A stretch of 64,000 nucleotides of DNA from an uncultured Flavobacteriaceae bacterium (GTDB taxonomy: Bacteria > Bacteroidota > Bacteroidia > Flavobacteriales > Flavobacteriaceae), in NCBI GenBank assembly GCA_947503105.1, contig CANNCM010000001.1, positions 434,001 to 498,000 on the forward strand. Direction: 5' to 3'. Under the pieces are notes generated by a model. It searched no databases, was not told where the DNA came from, and saw nothing but the letters and a program-made list of their open reading frames with translations. Numbering within the stretch: position 1 is the stretch's first letter; each line of letters opens with the position of its first letter. Position numbers and translations under genes: made by a program. This document shows, piece by piece, positions 1 to 8,858 of the stretch.

Positions 1-11
1 TGAATTGAATT

Positions 12-485
12 ATGGCTATAAATAAGCTTGTTTTGGACGATTTTGTGGATGTTGATTATTCCCTTTTTGCTATCCATTGCGACTTAGAAGATTATCGTCT
101 TGCTTTCTCTATAAATCAGGCCCTAAAAACAAAATTAAAGCGCACAAAAGAGGATGTTGATTTTAGCGATAATATAGCCACTTTTTCTTTGTTTGAATGG
201 GAAAACTCAAATTTAAAAACCACGTGGAACTTGATAAAAAACAGCTGCTTGGTAGAAGAAAATTCAATAGGTCAAGGATTGTTTTCTGAACAATCAGAAC
301 AAAACTGGACGACCCATTATTTACTTGACGAATATCCCTCAGTTGATTATTTTTTAAAAGTTAGCGACGGGAAGAGCAACACAGAAGAAATAATTTTAAA
401 ATTACTAAATATTCCTGCCATTAATATGACCTACACCATAAATGTTGAAAAACTAAAATCAAAAGATTACTTAATACTAAATTAA
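12..485 (+). CDS. IPExxxVDY family protein
   Basis: This small 157-residue protein belongs to a Bacteroidota family named after an IPExxxVDY motif. Here the motif appears near residues 104-112 as LDEYPSVDY, with the Glu and the VDY retained and the first two positions changed. No signal peptide or membrane segment is visible and no biochemical role is known to me. The stop codon shares a base with the start of the pyruvate kinase gene (TAATG), so the two are almost certainly co-transcribed and translationally coupled. That pairing is characteristic of flavobacteria and hints at, but does not prove, a link to pyruvate kinase. The family assignment is fairly secure; the function is unknown. Confidence 0.85.
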   Translation: MAINKLVLDDFVDVDYSLFAIHCDLEDYRLAFSINQALKTKLKRTKEDVDFSDNIATFSLFEWENSNLKTTWNLIKNSCLVEENSIGQGLFSEQSEQNWTTHYLLDEYPSVDYFLKVSDGKSNTEEIILKLLNIPAINMTYTINVEKLKSKDYLILN

Positions 486-1927
486 TGTCATACAAAAGAA
501 AAAAGACCAAAATTGTTGCCACATTGGGGCCAGCCATAGATTCAAAAGAACTATTATTGGAAATGGTTGCCACTGGCGTAAATGTCTTTAGAATCAATTT
601 TTCACATGCAGACTACAGCGAGGTGAAAAAAAGAATTCGTTTCATTCGGGAGATCAATGAAGAGCACGGCTATAATGCCGCGATTTTGGCCGATCTTCAA
701 GGGCCGAAGTTAAGGGTTGGTGTTATGAAAGATGATGTTGTGGTTGCTCCAGAAGATGAAATCGTCTTTGCAACTGGAACTCGATTTGAAGGCACAAAAG
801 AGCGTGTATATATGACCTATGATCGCTTCCCAATGGACACCAAGCCTGGTGAGCAAATTTTGCTAGATGATGGAAAACTGATTTTTGAGGTTGTTTCTAC
901 AAATAAAAAAGATGAAGTTGTGGCCAAAGTAATACAAGGTGGGCCATTAAAATCGAAGAAAGGTGTTAACCTACCCAACACCAATATTTCACAACCTGCA
1001 CTCACAGAAAAAGACAAAAAAGATGCGCTTTTTGCTATTGAGCAAGAAGTCGATTGGATTGCGCTTTCATTTGTTCGCAACCCGGAAGATTTAATGGAGC
1101 TAGAAGCAATTATTTCTGAACACAGCGACTATAAAATCCCGATTATTGCAAAAATAGAAAAACCCGAAGCTGTTGAAAATATTGATAAAATCGCAGCTTA
1201 TTGCGATGGATTGATGGTGGCTCGTGGCGATCTTGGTGTTGAAATTCCTGCGCATGAAGTTCCGCTTATTCAAAAACAATTGGTTCTTAAAGCAAAACGT
1301 GCTAGAATTCCTGTCATAATTGCAACCCAAATGATGGAATCAATGATTACGAGCCTAACTCCCACAAGGGCAGAGGTCAATGATGTTGCCAATTCTGTAA
1401 TGGACGGCGCAGATGCCGTAATGCTTTCTGGAGAAACTTCTGTTGGACAATATCCTGTTCAAGTCATTCAAAAGATGTCGGATATCATTAAATCTGTTGA
1501 AACTTCCGATTTAATTCATGTTCCACAAAAGCACCCGCACATCAAAACTAAACGATATATTACAAAATCTATTTGCTACCATGCCGCAAATATGGCCAAT
1601 CAAATTAACGCAAGAGGCATCACAACGCTTACAAATAGTGGCTATACTGCTTTTCAAATTTCGGCTTGGCGCCCAAAGGCACATATCCTTGTTTTTTCAT
1701 CGAACAAAAGAATTATTTCTCGTCTCAATTTGCTGTGGGGTGTACGTGCTTTTTATTATGATAAATTTGTATCTACGGATGAAACTGTTGAAGACGTCAA
1801 TAAAATCGCACTAAAAAAAGGATATTTAGAAGAAGGCGATATGGTCATTAGTTTGGCCGCAATGCCAATTCAAGACAAAGGAATGGTAAACACATTACGA
1901 GTCACAGAAATAAAAGCAGACAACTAA
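485..1927 (+). CDS. pyk: Pyruvate kinase
   Basis: Pyruvate kinase converts phosphoenolpyruvate and ADP to pyruvate and ATP in the last step of glycolysis, in the cytoplasm. The 480-residue length is normal for a bacterial enzyme without the extra C-terminal PEP-utiliser domain. Visible hallmarks are the N-terminal TKIVATLGPA segment, the substrate and metal loop with AKIEKPEAVENI, the MVARGDLGVEIP stretch and the MLSGETSVGQYP segment. The ATG overlaps the preceding stop codon by one base. The 3' end overlaps the convergent dinB gene by 4 bp, so no separate terminator can be placed between them. Confidence 0.97.
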   Translation: MSYKRKKTKIVATLGPAIDSKELLLEMVATGVNVFRINFSHADYSEVKKRIRFIREINEEHGYNAAILADLQGPKLRVGVMKDDVVVAPEDEIVFATGTRFEGTKERVYMTYDRFPMDTKPGEQILLDDGKLIFEVVSTNKKDEVVAKVIQGGPLKSKKGVNLPNTNISQPALTEKDKKDALFAIEQEVDWIALSFVRNPEDLMELEAIISEHSDYKIPIIAKIEKPEAVENIDKIAAYCDGLMVARGDLGVEIPAHEVPLIQKQLVLKAKRARIPVIIATQMMESMITSLTPTRAEVNDVANSVMDGADAVMLSGETSVGQYPVQVIQKMSDIIKSVETSDLIHVPQKHPHIKTKRYITKSICYHAANMANQINARGITTLTNSGYTAFQISAWRPKAHILVFSSNKRIISRLNLLWGVRAFYYDKFVSTDETVEDVNKIALKKGYLEEGDMVISLAAMPIQDKGMVNTLRVTEIKADN

Positions 1928-3021
1928 AACTCAAACTTTAGTTGTACTGATATGTCTTCTGACACAACTTGTTTCTTAATATCGCTATTTAAATTTGAAA
2001 TTGAGATGCCAACAAGACGTACAGAATTTTGCAGTTTTTCTTGAAAAAGCAATTCTTTGGTGTGCTCCAAAATCACGTCCTTTGAGCAAACAAAATACGT
2101 AAGAGTTTTACTTCTCGTTTGAAGCTTAAAGTCGCTGTATTTGAGTTTTAAAGTAATGGTTTTGCCCGCAATTTGAAGACGCTGCAAACGTTTTGAAACT
2201 TCTTGGGCAATTTGATCTAATTTTTCAACAATAAAAAGTTCACTTGATAAATTACTCGAAAACGTACGTTCTGCTGCAAGTGATTTTCGAATGCGATTTG
2301 GCTTTACAGAGCTGCTGTGAATGCCACGAACAACATTGTAATAATATCGCCCCGATTTTCCAAAATGACCCTCTAAAAAAGGGACTGATTTTTGTTTCAA
2401 ATCAAGCCCAGTAAAGATTCCAAGGTCATACATTTTCTTAGCGGTTACTTTCCCAATCCCATGAAACTTACGAATATCTAAAACTTCCAAAAACTGTATT
2501 ACTTCTTCTGGAGGAACCGTTTTTTGGCCATCTGGTTTGTTGTAATCACTAGCAACTTTGGCAATAAATTTATTGATAGAAATCCCTGCAGAGGCCGTAA
2601 GTCCAACCTCTTTTTTAATTTTTTCTCTAATTTCCTTAGCAATCAATGTCGCGCTTAAAATTCCTTTTTTGTTTTCAGTTACATCAATATAAGCTTCGTC
2701 TAAAGACAAAGGCTCCACAAGATCTGAATACTCAAAAAATATCTTTCGTATTTTAGCAGATATGTCTTTGTATCGGTCAAAACGTGGAGATACAAAAACG
2801 AGTTCTGGACACAGCTTGGCGGCCAAAGCACCCGACATGGCGCTGCGGACACCAAATTTTCGTGCCTCATAACTCGCTGCACTAACCACGCCTCGCTGTT
2901 GGCCTCCGCCAACAGCAAGAGGTAGGCCTTTTAACTCAGGACGATCCATCTGTTCTACAGAGGCATAAAATGCATCCATATCGACATGAATAATTTTTCG
3001 AATTGGTAAATCGCTCAACAT
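1924..3021 (-). CDS. dinB: DNA polymerase IV (Y-family translesion polymerase)
   Basis: This is a 365-residue Y-family polymerase that copies past damaged bases. The catalytic carboxylates are in the N-terminal DMDAFYASVEQ segment and in SLDEAYIDVT at about residues 103-112. The helix-hairpin-helix thumb region (KFHGIGKVTAKKM) and a C-terminal little-finger domain follow. The last residues do not carry an obvious canonical beta-clamp-binding pentapeptide, although the end (VQLKFEF) could serve a related role. The gene converges on pyk with a 4-bp overlap and diverges from the CYTH gene. I see no clear SOS box in the short divergent gap. Confidence 0.96.
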   Translation of the reverse strand: MLSDLPIRKIIHVDMDAFYASVEQMDRPELKGLPLAVGGGQQRGVVSAASYEARKFGVRSAMSGALAAKLCPELVFVSPRFDRYKDISAKIRKIFFEYSDLVEPLSLDEAYIDVTENKKGILSATLIAKEIREKIKKEVGLTASAGISINKFIAKVASDYNKPDGQKTVPPEEVIQFLEVLDIRKFHGIGKVTAKKMYDLGIFTGLDLKQKSVPFLEGHFGKSGRYYYNVVRGIHSSSVKPNRIRKSLAAERTFSSNLSSELFIVEKLDQIAQEVSKRLQRLQIAGKTITLKLKYSDFKLQTRSKTLTYFVCSKDVILEHTKELLFQEKLQNSVRLVGISISNLNSDIKKQVVSEDISVQLKFEF

Positions 3022-3061
3022 AATGTAAATTTAAGGCTTCTAATTGATACCTTATTTTTTT

Positions 3062-3532
3062 GTGATAGAAATCGAACGTAAATTTTTGGTCAAAAACAAG
3101 GCCTACAAATCTGAAGTCATCAAAAGACAGGTGTTGACACAGGGGTATTTGAACTCAGACCCAAAACGATCTGTTCGTATTCGAATTTGTGATCAAGACG
3201 CTTACATCACAATTAAAGGTGAAACTTCTGAAAGCGGTACCTCCAGATTTGAATGGGAAAAAGAAATAGACGTGGATGATGCTAAACAATTGATTTCACT
3301 TTGTCTTGATGGAGTCATCACAAAAGTAAGATATGTTGTTCCTTTTAAAAATCATACCTTTGAAATAGACGAATTTTTGAAAGAAAATAGCGGACTTGTC
3401 ATCGCAGAGGTTGAGCTTTCTCACGAAGATGAAGCTTTTGAACGCCCATCGTGGTTAGGAAAAGAAGTTACTGGAATAAAGAAATACTACAACAGTCAAC
3501 TATGCCTAAGGGCATATAAAAACTGGAAATAA
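3062..3532 (+). CDS. CYTH domain protein (triphosphate tunnel metalloenzyme family)
   Basis: The protein is about 156 residues and consists of a single CYTH domain. Its N-terminal EIERK is the ExExK signature of triphosphate tunnel enzymes, and alternating Lys, Arg and Glu residues along the beta strands (RSVRIRI, YITIKGE, FEWEKEI, VIAEVEL) fit the acidic and basic tunnel. Bacterial members hydrolyse inorganic triphosphate or related substrates, or act as class IV adenylate cyclases; the length favours a simple phosphatase. I choose the GTG at 3062 because it puts the signature right at the N terminus. An in-frame TTG at 3044 would add six residues (MIPYFF) not expected in the family. Confidence 0.88.
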   Translation: MIEIERKFLVKNKAYKSEVIKRQVLTQGYLNSDPKRSVRIRICDQDAYITIKGETSESGTSRFEWEKEIDVDDAKQLISLCLDGVITKVRYVVPFKNHTFEIDEFLKENSGLVIAEVELSHEDEAFERPSWLGKEVTGIKKYYNSQLCLRAYKNWK

Positions 3533-3553
3533 TAAATCCAAAACACTAAAAAT

Positions 3554-5098
3554 ATGTCACAAACGGTCAATATCAAAGATGCTCTGAAAGCCCTAAGTAT
3601 TGAGAAAAACAATCCTGGTACTTCAACTGGAAATACTTGGTTTTCATCTCACAACATAATTGCCTCATTTTCACCTGTTGATGGTGGTCAAATAGGGGCC
3701 GTGTCTGAAACAACGCCAGAACAGTATGAACATGTATTGAGTACTGCTACGGAAGCTTTTAAAACTTGGCGAATAATGCCTGCACCGCAACGCGGAGACA
3801 TTGTACGTCAGTTTGGTGACCGCCTACGAGATCTTAAAGAACCGTTAGGGAAATTGGTGTCTTATGAAATGGGAAAAAGTCTTCAAGAAGGATTGGGAGA
3901 GGTTCAAGAAATGATAGATATCTGTGATTTTGCAGTAGGGCTTTCTCGTCAACTTCATGGTCTAACAATGCATTCTGAACGCCCGGGCCACAGAATGTAC
4001 GAGCAATACCATCCGCTTGGTGTGGTAGGTATCATTTCTGCATTTAATTTTCCTGTTGCTGTATGGGCATGGAACACAGCACTTGCTTGGATTTGTGGTG
4101 ATGTATGCGTTTGGAAACCCTCAGAAAAAACGCCTTTGTGTGGGATTGCTTGCCAAAAAATTGCTGCAGAAGTGTTTGCAAAAAACAATTTGCCAGAAGG
4201 TATTTCTTGTTTGATTAATGGCGATTATAAAGTGGGAACACTATTAACCAAAGACACTCGAGTGCCTTTAATTTCTGCAACAGGATCGACAAGAATGGGA
4301 AAAATTGTAGCAAAAACCGTTGGCGAACGCCTAGGAAAATCACTCCTAGAACTAGGAGGTAACAATGCCATTATTGTAACACCAGATGCCGACATAAAAA
4401 TGACAGTTATAGGTGCTGTATTTGGTGCTGTAGGTACTGCTGGACAGCGCTGTACCTCAACGCGAAGATTGATTATTCATGAGTCAATTTATGACAAAGT
4501 AAAAACTGCTGTGGTAGAGGCCTACAAACAGTTGCGTATTGGGAATCCGCTAGATCAAAACAATCATGTGGGGCCTCTGATAGATACTGATGCTGTGAAA
4601 AATTATCAAAATGCACTTGAGGCAGTCGTTGCCGAGGGTGGAAATATCATAGTTGAAGGCGGTGTGCTTCAAGGCGAAGGTTATGAAAGTGGGTGTTATG
4701 TAAAGCCCGCCATTGCAGAGGCAAAAAATAATTTTAATATTGTTCAGCACGAAACTTTTGCACCTGTCCTTTATCTGTTAAAATATTCTGGAACAGTAGA
4801 AAATGCTATTGCTTCACAAAATAATGTAGCACAAGGCCTGTCTTCAGCCATTATGACAAATAATCTTCGAGAAGCCGAATTGTTTTTGTCTCACGCTGGT
4901 AGCGACTGTGGTATTGCAAATGTCAATATTGGAACTTCGGGAGCTGAAATTGGAGGTGCTTTTGGAGGCGAAAAAGAGACTGGTGGCGGTAGAGAATCTG
5001 GAAGTGATGCCTGGAAAATATACATGAGAAGACAAACCAATACGATCAACTACACAACAGACCTTCCCTTGGCTCAGGGAATTAAATTTGATTTATAA
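3554..5098 (+). CDS. Aldehyde dehydrogenase, ALDH7/aminoadipate-semialdehyde dehydrogenase type
   Basis: This 514-residue NAD(P)-dependent aldehyde dehydrogenase oxidises an aldehyde to the acid. The catalytic cysteine is Cys300 in GQRCTSTRR and the general base is Glu266 in LELGGNN; the 34-residue spacing is the family norm. The NFPVAVWAWN and WKPSEKTPL segments form the cofactor pocket, and SATGSTRMGK marks the Rossmann turn. The length and local sequence resemble antiquitin-like ALDH7 enzymes, which act on alpha-aminoadipate semialdehyde in lysine catabolism. Substrate cannot be fixed from sequence alone and no other lysine-degradation gene is adjacent. A strong hairpin terminator follows. 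Confidence 0.93.
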   Translation: MSQTVNIKDALKALSIEKNNPGTSTGNTWFSSHNIIASFSPVDGGQIGAVSETTPEQYEHVLSTATEAFKTWRIMPAPQRGDIVRQFGDRLRDLKEPLGKLVSYEMGKSLQEGLGEVQEMIDICDFAVGLSRQLHGLTMHSERPGHRMYEQYHPLGVVGIISAFNFPVAVWAWNTALAWICGDVCVWKPSEKTPLCGIACQKIAAEVFAKNNLPEGISCLINGDYKVGTLLTKDTRVPLISATGSTRMGKIVAKTVGERLGKSLLELGGNNAIIVTPDADIKMTVIGAVFGAVGTAGQRCTSTRRLIIHESIYDKVKTAVVEAYKQLRIGNPLDQNNHVGPLIDTDAVKNYQNALEAVVAEGGNIIVEGGVLQGEGYESGCYVKPAIAEAKNNFNIVQHETFAPVLYLLKYSGTVENAIASQNNVAQGLSSAIMTNNLREAELFLSHAGSDCGIANVNIGTSGAEIGGAFGGEKETGGGRESGSDAWKIYMRRQTNTINYTTDLPLAQGIKFDL

Positions 5099-5123
5099 TA
5101 CTTTAGTTGATAGATTAATTAAT

Positions 5124-5154
5124 AAAAAAGTCACATAAAAATGTGACTTTTTTT
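5124..5154 (+). terminator. Rho-independent terminator after the aldehyde dehydrogenase gene
   Basis: The inverted repeat GTCACAT / ATGTGAC encloses an AAAA loop. It is preceded by an A run and followed by a run of eight or more T residues. The A and T runs extend the stem, so the structure could also work in the reverse direction. It lies 26 bp after the dehydrogenase stop. Confidence 0.85.
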
Positions 5155-5223
5155 TGTTTTATGTGTCCAAACCCATAAGGCAGTACGTTATTGTGCTGCT
5201 AGATGAACTAATATCTAAGCTTT

Positions 5224-6129
5224 ATGAGTAAAAAAACAACCTACTTGTTAGGGATTTTGGCCACCCTAATCATCGGTTTTTTTCTGCACTGGTATTTTTG
5301 CTGCAATAAAAACTGTACAAAAACATCAATTGCAAAAGAGACCTCACAAGAAAAAGCCGCCACAATGTTTCCTTTTACATTTGATGACGGTGATATCGCC
5401 ATAAGCAGCAATGACAATTTTAATTTCATGTCATCGGACCATGCTATAGTGCAACCTTTATCTGAAGATTTGTTGTCTTGTATTAAGGAGATGATTACAC
5501 ATCTTAAAAATAATAAAGACAAAAAGCTAAACATCTCCGGCTATTTTAAAGAGGGTGAGAATAATCTATCTCATTTTGAAAACTTAGGGGTGGCTAGAGC
5601 AAAAGCCATTAAACAATTCTTAATAGAACATGGGTTATCTGCTGATCAAGTTTCAGCTTTTGGTAAAAAAGACAATTCTCTAACTCCAAATCAAAGTGGT
5701 ATTCTTAGAGGGCCTTATGCTTTTACTGTAGAGAGCTTTGAAGGGATTGGTGGTCGTTCTAAAAGAATAAGTGCAATGAAAAACGACCTTATGAAAGACC
5801 CGGTACTCGTCCGCTTTTTACCTGCAAAAGCAACTACTTTCTTATACAAAGAAGAGAAAAACAAACTAAAAGCGTTAGCCAATTATCTTAATGCCTCCGA
5901 TAATGTAAGTTGCACTATTGTAGGGCATACGGATAATGTTAAGTCTGAAGAAAGCAATTTGAGGCTTGGCAAAAAAAGAGCTGAATTTACAAAAAGAAAA
6001 TTGTTAGAATATAGCGTTGACGCAAACAAAATCAACACAACCTCTAAAGGCGAAACTGCGCCTATTGCTACAAACAAGACTGAAAGAGGGAAAGCCCTAA
6101 ATAGAAGAACAGAAGTAATAATTAATTAA
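5224..6129 (+). CDS. Membrane-anchored protein with two tandem OmpA-like domains
   Basis: The 301-residue protein starts with a short positive segment and a single hydrophobic helix (about residues 8-25) ending in a cysteine-containing stretch (CCNKNC). No beta-barrel follows. The C-terminal domain (about 195-301) is a clear OmpA peptidoglycan-binding fold with GHTDN, a downstream RLGKKRA helix and a final RRTEVII strand. The region from about residue 78 to 160 has the same helix-strand pattern (KLNISGYF, GVARAKAIKQFL, VSAFG) and looks like a degenerate first copy. The protein probably links the cell envelope to peptidoglycan. It is followed closely by a small membrane-anchored helix-hairpin-helix protein, probably in the same operon. 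Confidence 0.83.
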   Translation: MSKKTTYLLGILATLIIGFFLHWYFCCNKNCTKTSIAKETSQEKAATMFPFTFDDGDIAISSNDNFNFMSSDHAIVQPLSEDLLSCIKEMITHLKNNKDKKLNISGYFKEGENNLSHFENLGVARAKAIKQFLIEHGLSADQVSAFGKKDNSLTPNQSGILRGPYAFTVESFEGIGGRSKRISAMKNDLMKDPVLVRFLPAKATTFLYKEEKNKLKALANYLNASDNVSCTIVGHTDNVKSEESNLRLGKKRAEFTKRKLLEYSVDANKINTTSKGETAPIATNKTERGKALNRRTEVIIN

Positions 6130-6143
6130 AAAAACAAAACATT

Positions 6144-6662
6144 ATGAATACATGTATACTAATCCACTTTGGTGTTGGAATTTTATCTGCACTTTTCGGA
6201 TACCTCCTTGGGAGATTATTTGGAAAAGGGCGTTGTCAAAATTGTGATGACTGGAAAGAAAAAATGGTAACTCTTGAAAAAGAATTAAATGCGAATAAAA
6301 AGAAAACCTCCCCACAATACAAACGATCGCTTGCTTCAACTGTAGCATCTACATACAGTTTTAATGCGAATTTGGCAAAAGGCGTCTTTGGTAAAACCAT
6401 CAAAGAAAATGATCTTACTATTGTTGAAGGTATTGGGCCAAAAATTCAAGAGCTTTTCCATAAGAATAATATCAAAACCTGGAAATCATTATCAAATTGT
6501 AGTGTTCAAAAATGCCAATCAATCCTAAATAATGCGGGTGAGGCCTATAGAATTCATAATCCTGGAACCTGGCCAAAACAAGCCAGAATGGCCTATGAAG
6601 GAAAATGGGAGAAACTTCTCAAATGGCAAGATGAATTAGACGGTGGAATTGATAAGTTATAA
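6144..6662 (+). CDS. Membrane-anchored helix-hairpin-helix (HhH) domain protein
   Basis: The 172-residue product has an N-terminal transmembrane helix (about residues 5-26, ending with GRLFGKG), a short charged linker and a C-terminal region containing VEGIGPKIQELF, a typical helix-hairpin-helix element of the kind found in DNA-binding proteins and in small domains annotated as predicted 5' DNA nuclease or DUF4332-like. I see no nuclease active site. The ATG lies 14 bp after the OmpA-like gene. A domain that usually binds DNA or protein attached to a membrane anchor is odd; the topology is predicted to put it in the cytoplasm or periplasm depending on helix orientation, which I cannot determine. 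Function unknown. Confidence 0.75.
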   Translation: MNTCILIHFGVGILSALFGYLLGRLFGKGRCQNCDDWKEKMVTLEKELNANKKKTSPQYKRSLASTVASTYSFNANLAKGVFGKTIKENDLTIVEGIGPKIQELFHKNNIKTWKSLSNCSVQKCQSILNNAGEAYRIHNPGTWPKQARMAYEGKWEKLLKWQDELDGGIDKL

Positions 6663-6670
6663 TACGTTAA

Positions 6671-6692
6671 AAACCCTGCAAATGCAGGGTTT
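6671..6692. terminator. Hairpin terminator shared by two convergent genes
   Basis: The arms AAACCCTGCA and TGCAGGGTTT form a near-perfect stem with a very small loop. It sits between the HhH gene (+) and the AlbA_2 gene (-) and reaches the first two bases of the latter's stop codon. There are A and T runs on the flanks but no long T tract, so efficiency is uncertain. Confidence 0.65.
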
Positions 6693-7830
6693 AATTATAC
6701 TTCACCTTGCGTAAAATACGCATACTCTCTTTATATAAATTATAAATATCCTCACTATGTTTGGCTAATAAAGGCTTAGAGAGTTCAAGCTGTTTTAATG
6801 CTTGATCAAAACCATTGAAATGACAAATTAAATATGTTATTGGAAGATTTTTTAAATCTTCTTGCTCATATTTTTCTAACGCTTGTTGTGTCCTTAATTT
6901 TTCCAATAAAGCATTGTTGATATTAAAAATATGGTGAAGATTTTTTTTGTCATAAACTGGGGGCTGAAACAAAAGTTTTGTCTCAATATTGTACTGAGCA
7001 TTTTCAGAAAAAGTAATGCTTGTTTCTTCTAACTTTAAATATTTATTTTGACCATTTAATCCAAGATTAACATATTCAATAATTTTAAAACTATCTTTAT
7101 CATAACGTATTTCAACCTCATCTAATGTAGAATAAAAAAGGCGAACTTGTTCGTTAATAAGGGCAATATCGACCCTCGAATAAAAGGTTTGATTTTTAAC
7201 GACTTTCTTTTGGCCAGACCAGCAGATTACAAAATATTCTTTAAAAACACGATACGTTGGGCTGTAATCTTTTCTGTTTTTCATAAAATCAAAAACGCCG
7301 TCTAAAGTGTACTGTATGTTGTTTTGAGCATGCTGCTCAATGGCCTCAACGATTTTCGAATTGGTGTCGTTAAGCTTCAAATCGAATACTTTTGGCATGC
7401 TCATGCTGCCATCTCTAAAAAATACCGAACCGCCATAATACTTCCAAATATTCTTTCGTAACGCGGTAATGGTATTTGTTGTTTTTGATCTAATTGTCAC
7501 CAACCCCACTACCTTATCTTCTGAAAGGTGCGGAAAAGGAATGTTTTCATATTGAATAATAGGAGGATGTTCTAGGTAAGCATTAATTAAATTTTGAATT
7601 TTACTGTCATCAAAAAAATCTACTCCAACAATGTCATTTGAAGGGTCGTCAACTCCAATGATGATGTAAGAATTATTCTTTGGATTGCTGTTTGAAAGCG
7701 CACAGATATGTTTCAAAAACTTTGCTTTACCCTCTTTTTCTGAAATATTAATTTGACGCTTTTTGTCATAAAAACTGTTCTCGTCGTTATGAGCAAGTAG
7801 GTTTTTTATAAGTAAGCGTTTATTAATCAT
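6691..7830 (-). CDS. AlbA_2 (Schlafen-type) domain protein
   Basis: The 379-residue protein begins MINKRLLIKNLLAHNDE and carries an N-terminal AlbA_2 domain. This is seen in the segments KAKFLKHICALSNSNP and YIIIGVDDPSNDIVGVD, the usual pattern of a core strand-turn with a conserved Gly-Val-Asp. AlbA_2 domains occur in putative transcriptional regulators and in Schlafen-related nucleic acid-binding proteins. The C-terminal two thirds has no feature I recognise. An open frame continues upstream for 55 codons to 7995, but that part lies inside the neighbouring aldo/keto reductase gene and looks like a shadow, so I start at the CAT at 7828-7830. The gene follows the reductase by 11 bp and is probably co-transcribed. 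Confidence 0.75.
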   Translation of the reverse strand: MINKRLLIKNLLAHNDENSFYDKKRQINISEKEGKAKFLKHICALSNSNPKNNSYIIIGVDDPSNDIVGVDFFDDSKIQNLINAYLEHPPIIQYENIPFPHLSEDKVVGLVTIRSKTTNTITALRKNIWKYYGGSVFFRDGSMSMPKVFDLKLNDTNSKIVEAIEQHAQNNIQYTLDGVFDFMKNRKDYSPTYRVFKEYFVICWSGQKKVVKNQTFYSRVDIALINEQVRLFYSTLDEVEIRYDKDSFKIIEYVNLGLNGQNKYLKLEETSITFSENAQYNIETKLLFQPPVYDKKNLHHIFNINNALLEKLRTQQALEKYEQEDLKNLPITYLICHFNGFDQALKQLELSKPLLAKHSEDIYNLYKESMRILRKVKYN

Positions 7831-7841
7831 TATTCTAGAAA

Positions 7842-8717
7842 TTAAGGAACGTTGTGGCCTTGGCTCGCCACAAGGATTTTGAACCAGTCTTCTGTAGATA
7901 GTTCTATGGAAAGCGATTGAAGTGCAGATTGGATTCTCTCTTTTTGGGTAGTGCCAATGATCGGATGTATTTTCGAAGGGTGTTTCAAAATCCATGCCAA
8001 CAACAACTGATCTTCACTTGCACTATATTTTAATGAAAGTTCCGAAAACTCCTTTTTCATTCGCTGTTTTTTTGCCTGATCATCTAAACTAAAATAAGAC
8101 CGAACAGGCCCCCAGGCCATTGGCGTTATTTTATGTTGTAGTATGCTATCCAAAGTTCCATCAAACAAAGCAGAGTGTTGTACAGCAGAAAACTCAATTT
8201 GATTAATGTCCAAAACGCCTTCAGACAGCATTAAGTCCATATGAGAGGAAGAGAAATTAGACACCCCAAAATTTAAGATTTTCCCTTCTTTTTTTAAATC
8301 TTCTGCAGCTCTCATCACTTCCTCTGGATGCATTAGAGGACTAGGTCGGTGAATTAAAAGCGCGTCCAAATACTCGGTTTTGAGATGTTTCAACGAGGCT
8401 TCAGCCGAAGCAATTATGTATGCTTTTGAAGTATCATAGTGGATGATCTCATTAGAGCGATTATCACTTGTGTATTGAATACCACATTTTGAAACAAATT
8501 GGACTTGATCTCTTGGAATTGAACTTTGACTAAAGGCCTTTCCAAAAGCAGCCTCCATAGTGTACCCGCCATAAATATCGGCATGATCAAAAGTGTTAAT
8601 GGCATTTTCATAAAAAAAGGCCAACAAATCAGTCATTTGTTTTGTGCTCATTTGCTTACCCCATTGACCCCAAAACATTGTTCCTGCAACAAGTCTAGAA
8701 TTTAATATTTTTGGCAT
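7842..8717 (-). CDS. Aldo/keto reductase (YdhF-like)
   Basis: The 291-residue enzyme is an NADPH-dependent aldo/keto reductase. The catalytic tetrad is visible as Asp and Tyr in DHADIYGGY, Lys in FVSKCGI and His in LLIHRPSPLM. The cofactor-binding C-terminal part includes PIIGTTQKERI. The overall pattern is closest to the E. coli YdhF group of small-molecule oxidoreductases; the substrate is unknown. I start at 8717 (MPKILNSRLVAG), because the longer frame to 8765 adds a lysine- and phenylalanine-rich leader that does not fit the family. Confidence 0.9.
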   Translation of the reverse strand: MPKILNSRLVAGTMFWGQWGKQMSTKQMTDLLAFFYENAINTFDHADIYGGYTMEAAFGKAFSQSSIPRDQVQFVSKCGIQYTSDNRSNEIIHYDTSKAYIIASAEASLKHLKTEYLDALLIHRPSPLMHPEEVMRAAEDLKKEGKILNFGVSNFSSSHMDLMLSEGVLDINQIEFSAVQHSALFDGTLDSILQHKITPMAWGPVRSYFSLDDQAKKQRMKKEFSELSLKYSASEDQLLLAWILKHPSKIHPIIGTTQKERIQSALQSLSIELSTEDWFKILVASQGHNVP

Positions 8718-8858
8718 GATTTTTTTAATATTAAATTTAAAAAACATAAGCCTTTTTTCTCTCAAAAAAATATTTATTTTTAACCAATTATTAACAGAAA
8801 CAACAGAATAATTTTAACACCTTGCAAAAATCAATATTAATCTAATAGATCCCGAATA

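Noticed and set aside
216-231. A third parS-like site near CCACGTGGAAC
   Set aside because: Only the right half matches; the left half has one of five bases, so it is 11 of 16 and lies in a coding region.
7831-7995. In-frame N-terminal extension of the AlbA_2 gene
   Set aside because: It lies inside the 3' part of the aldo/keto reductase gene in another frame and has no family match; the ATG at 7830 is a better start.
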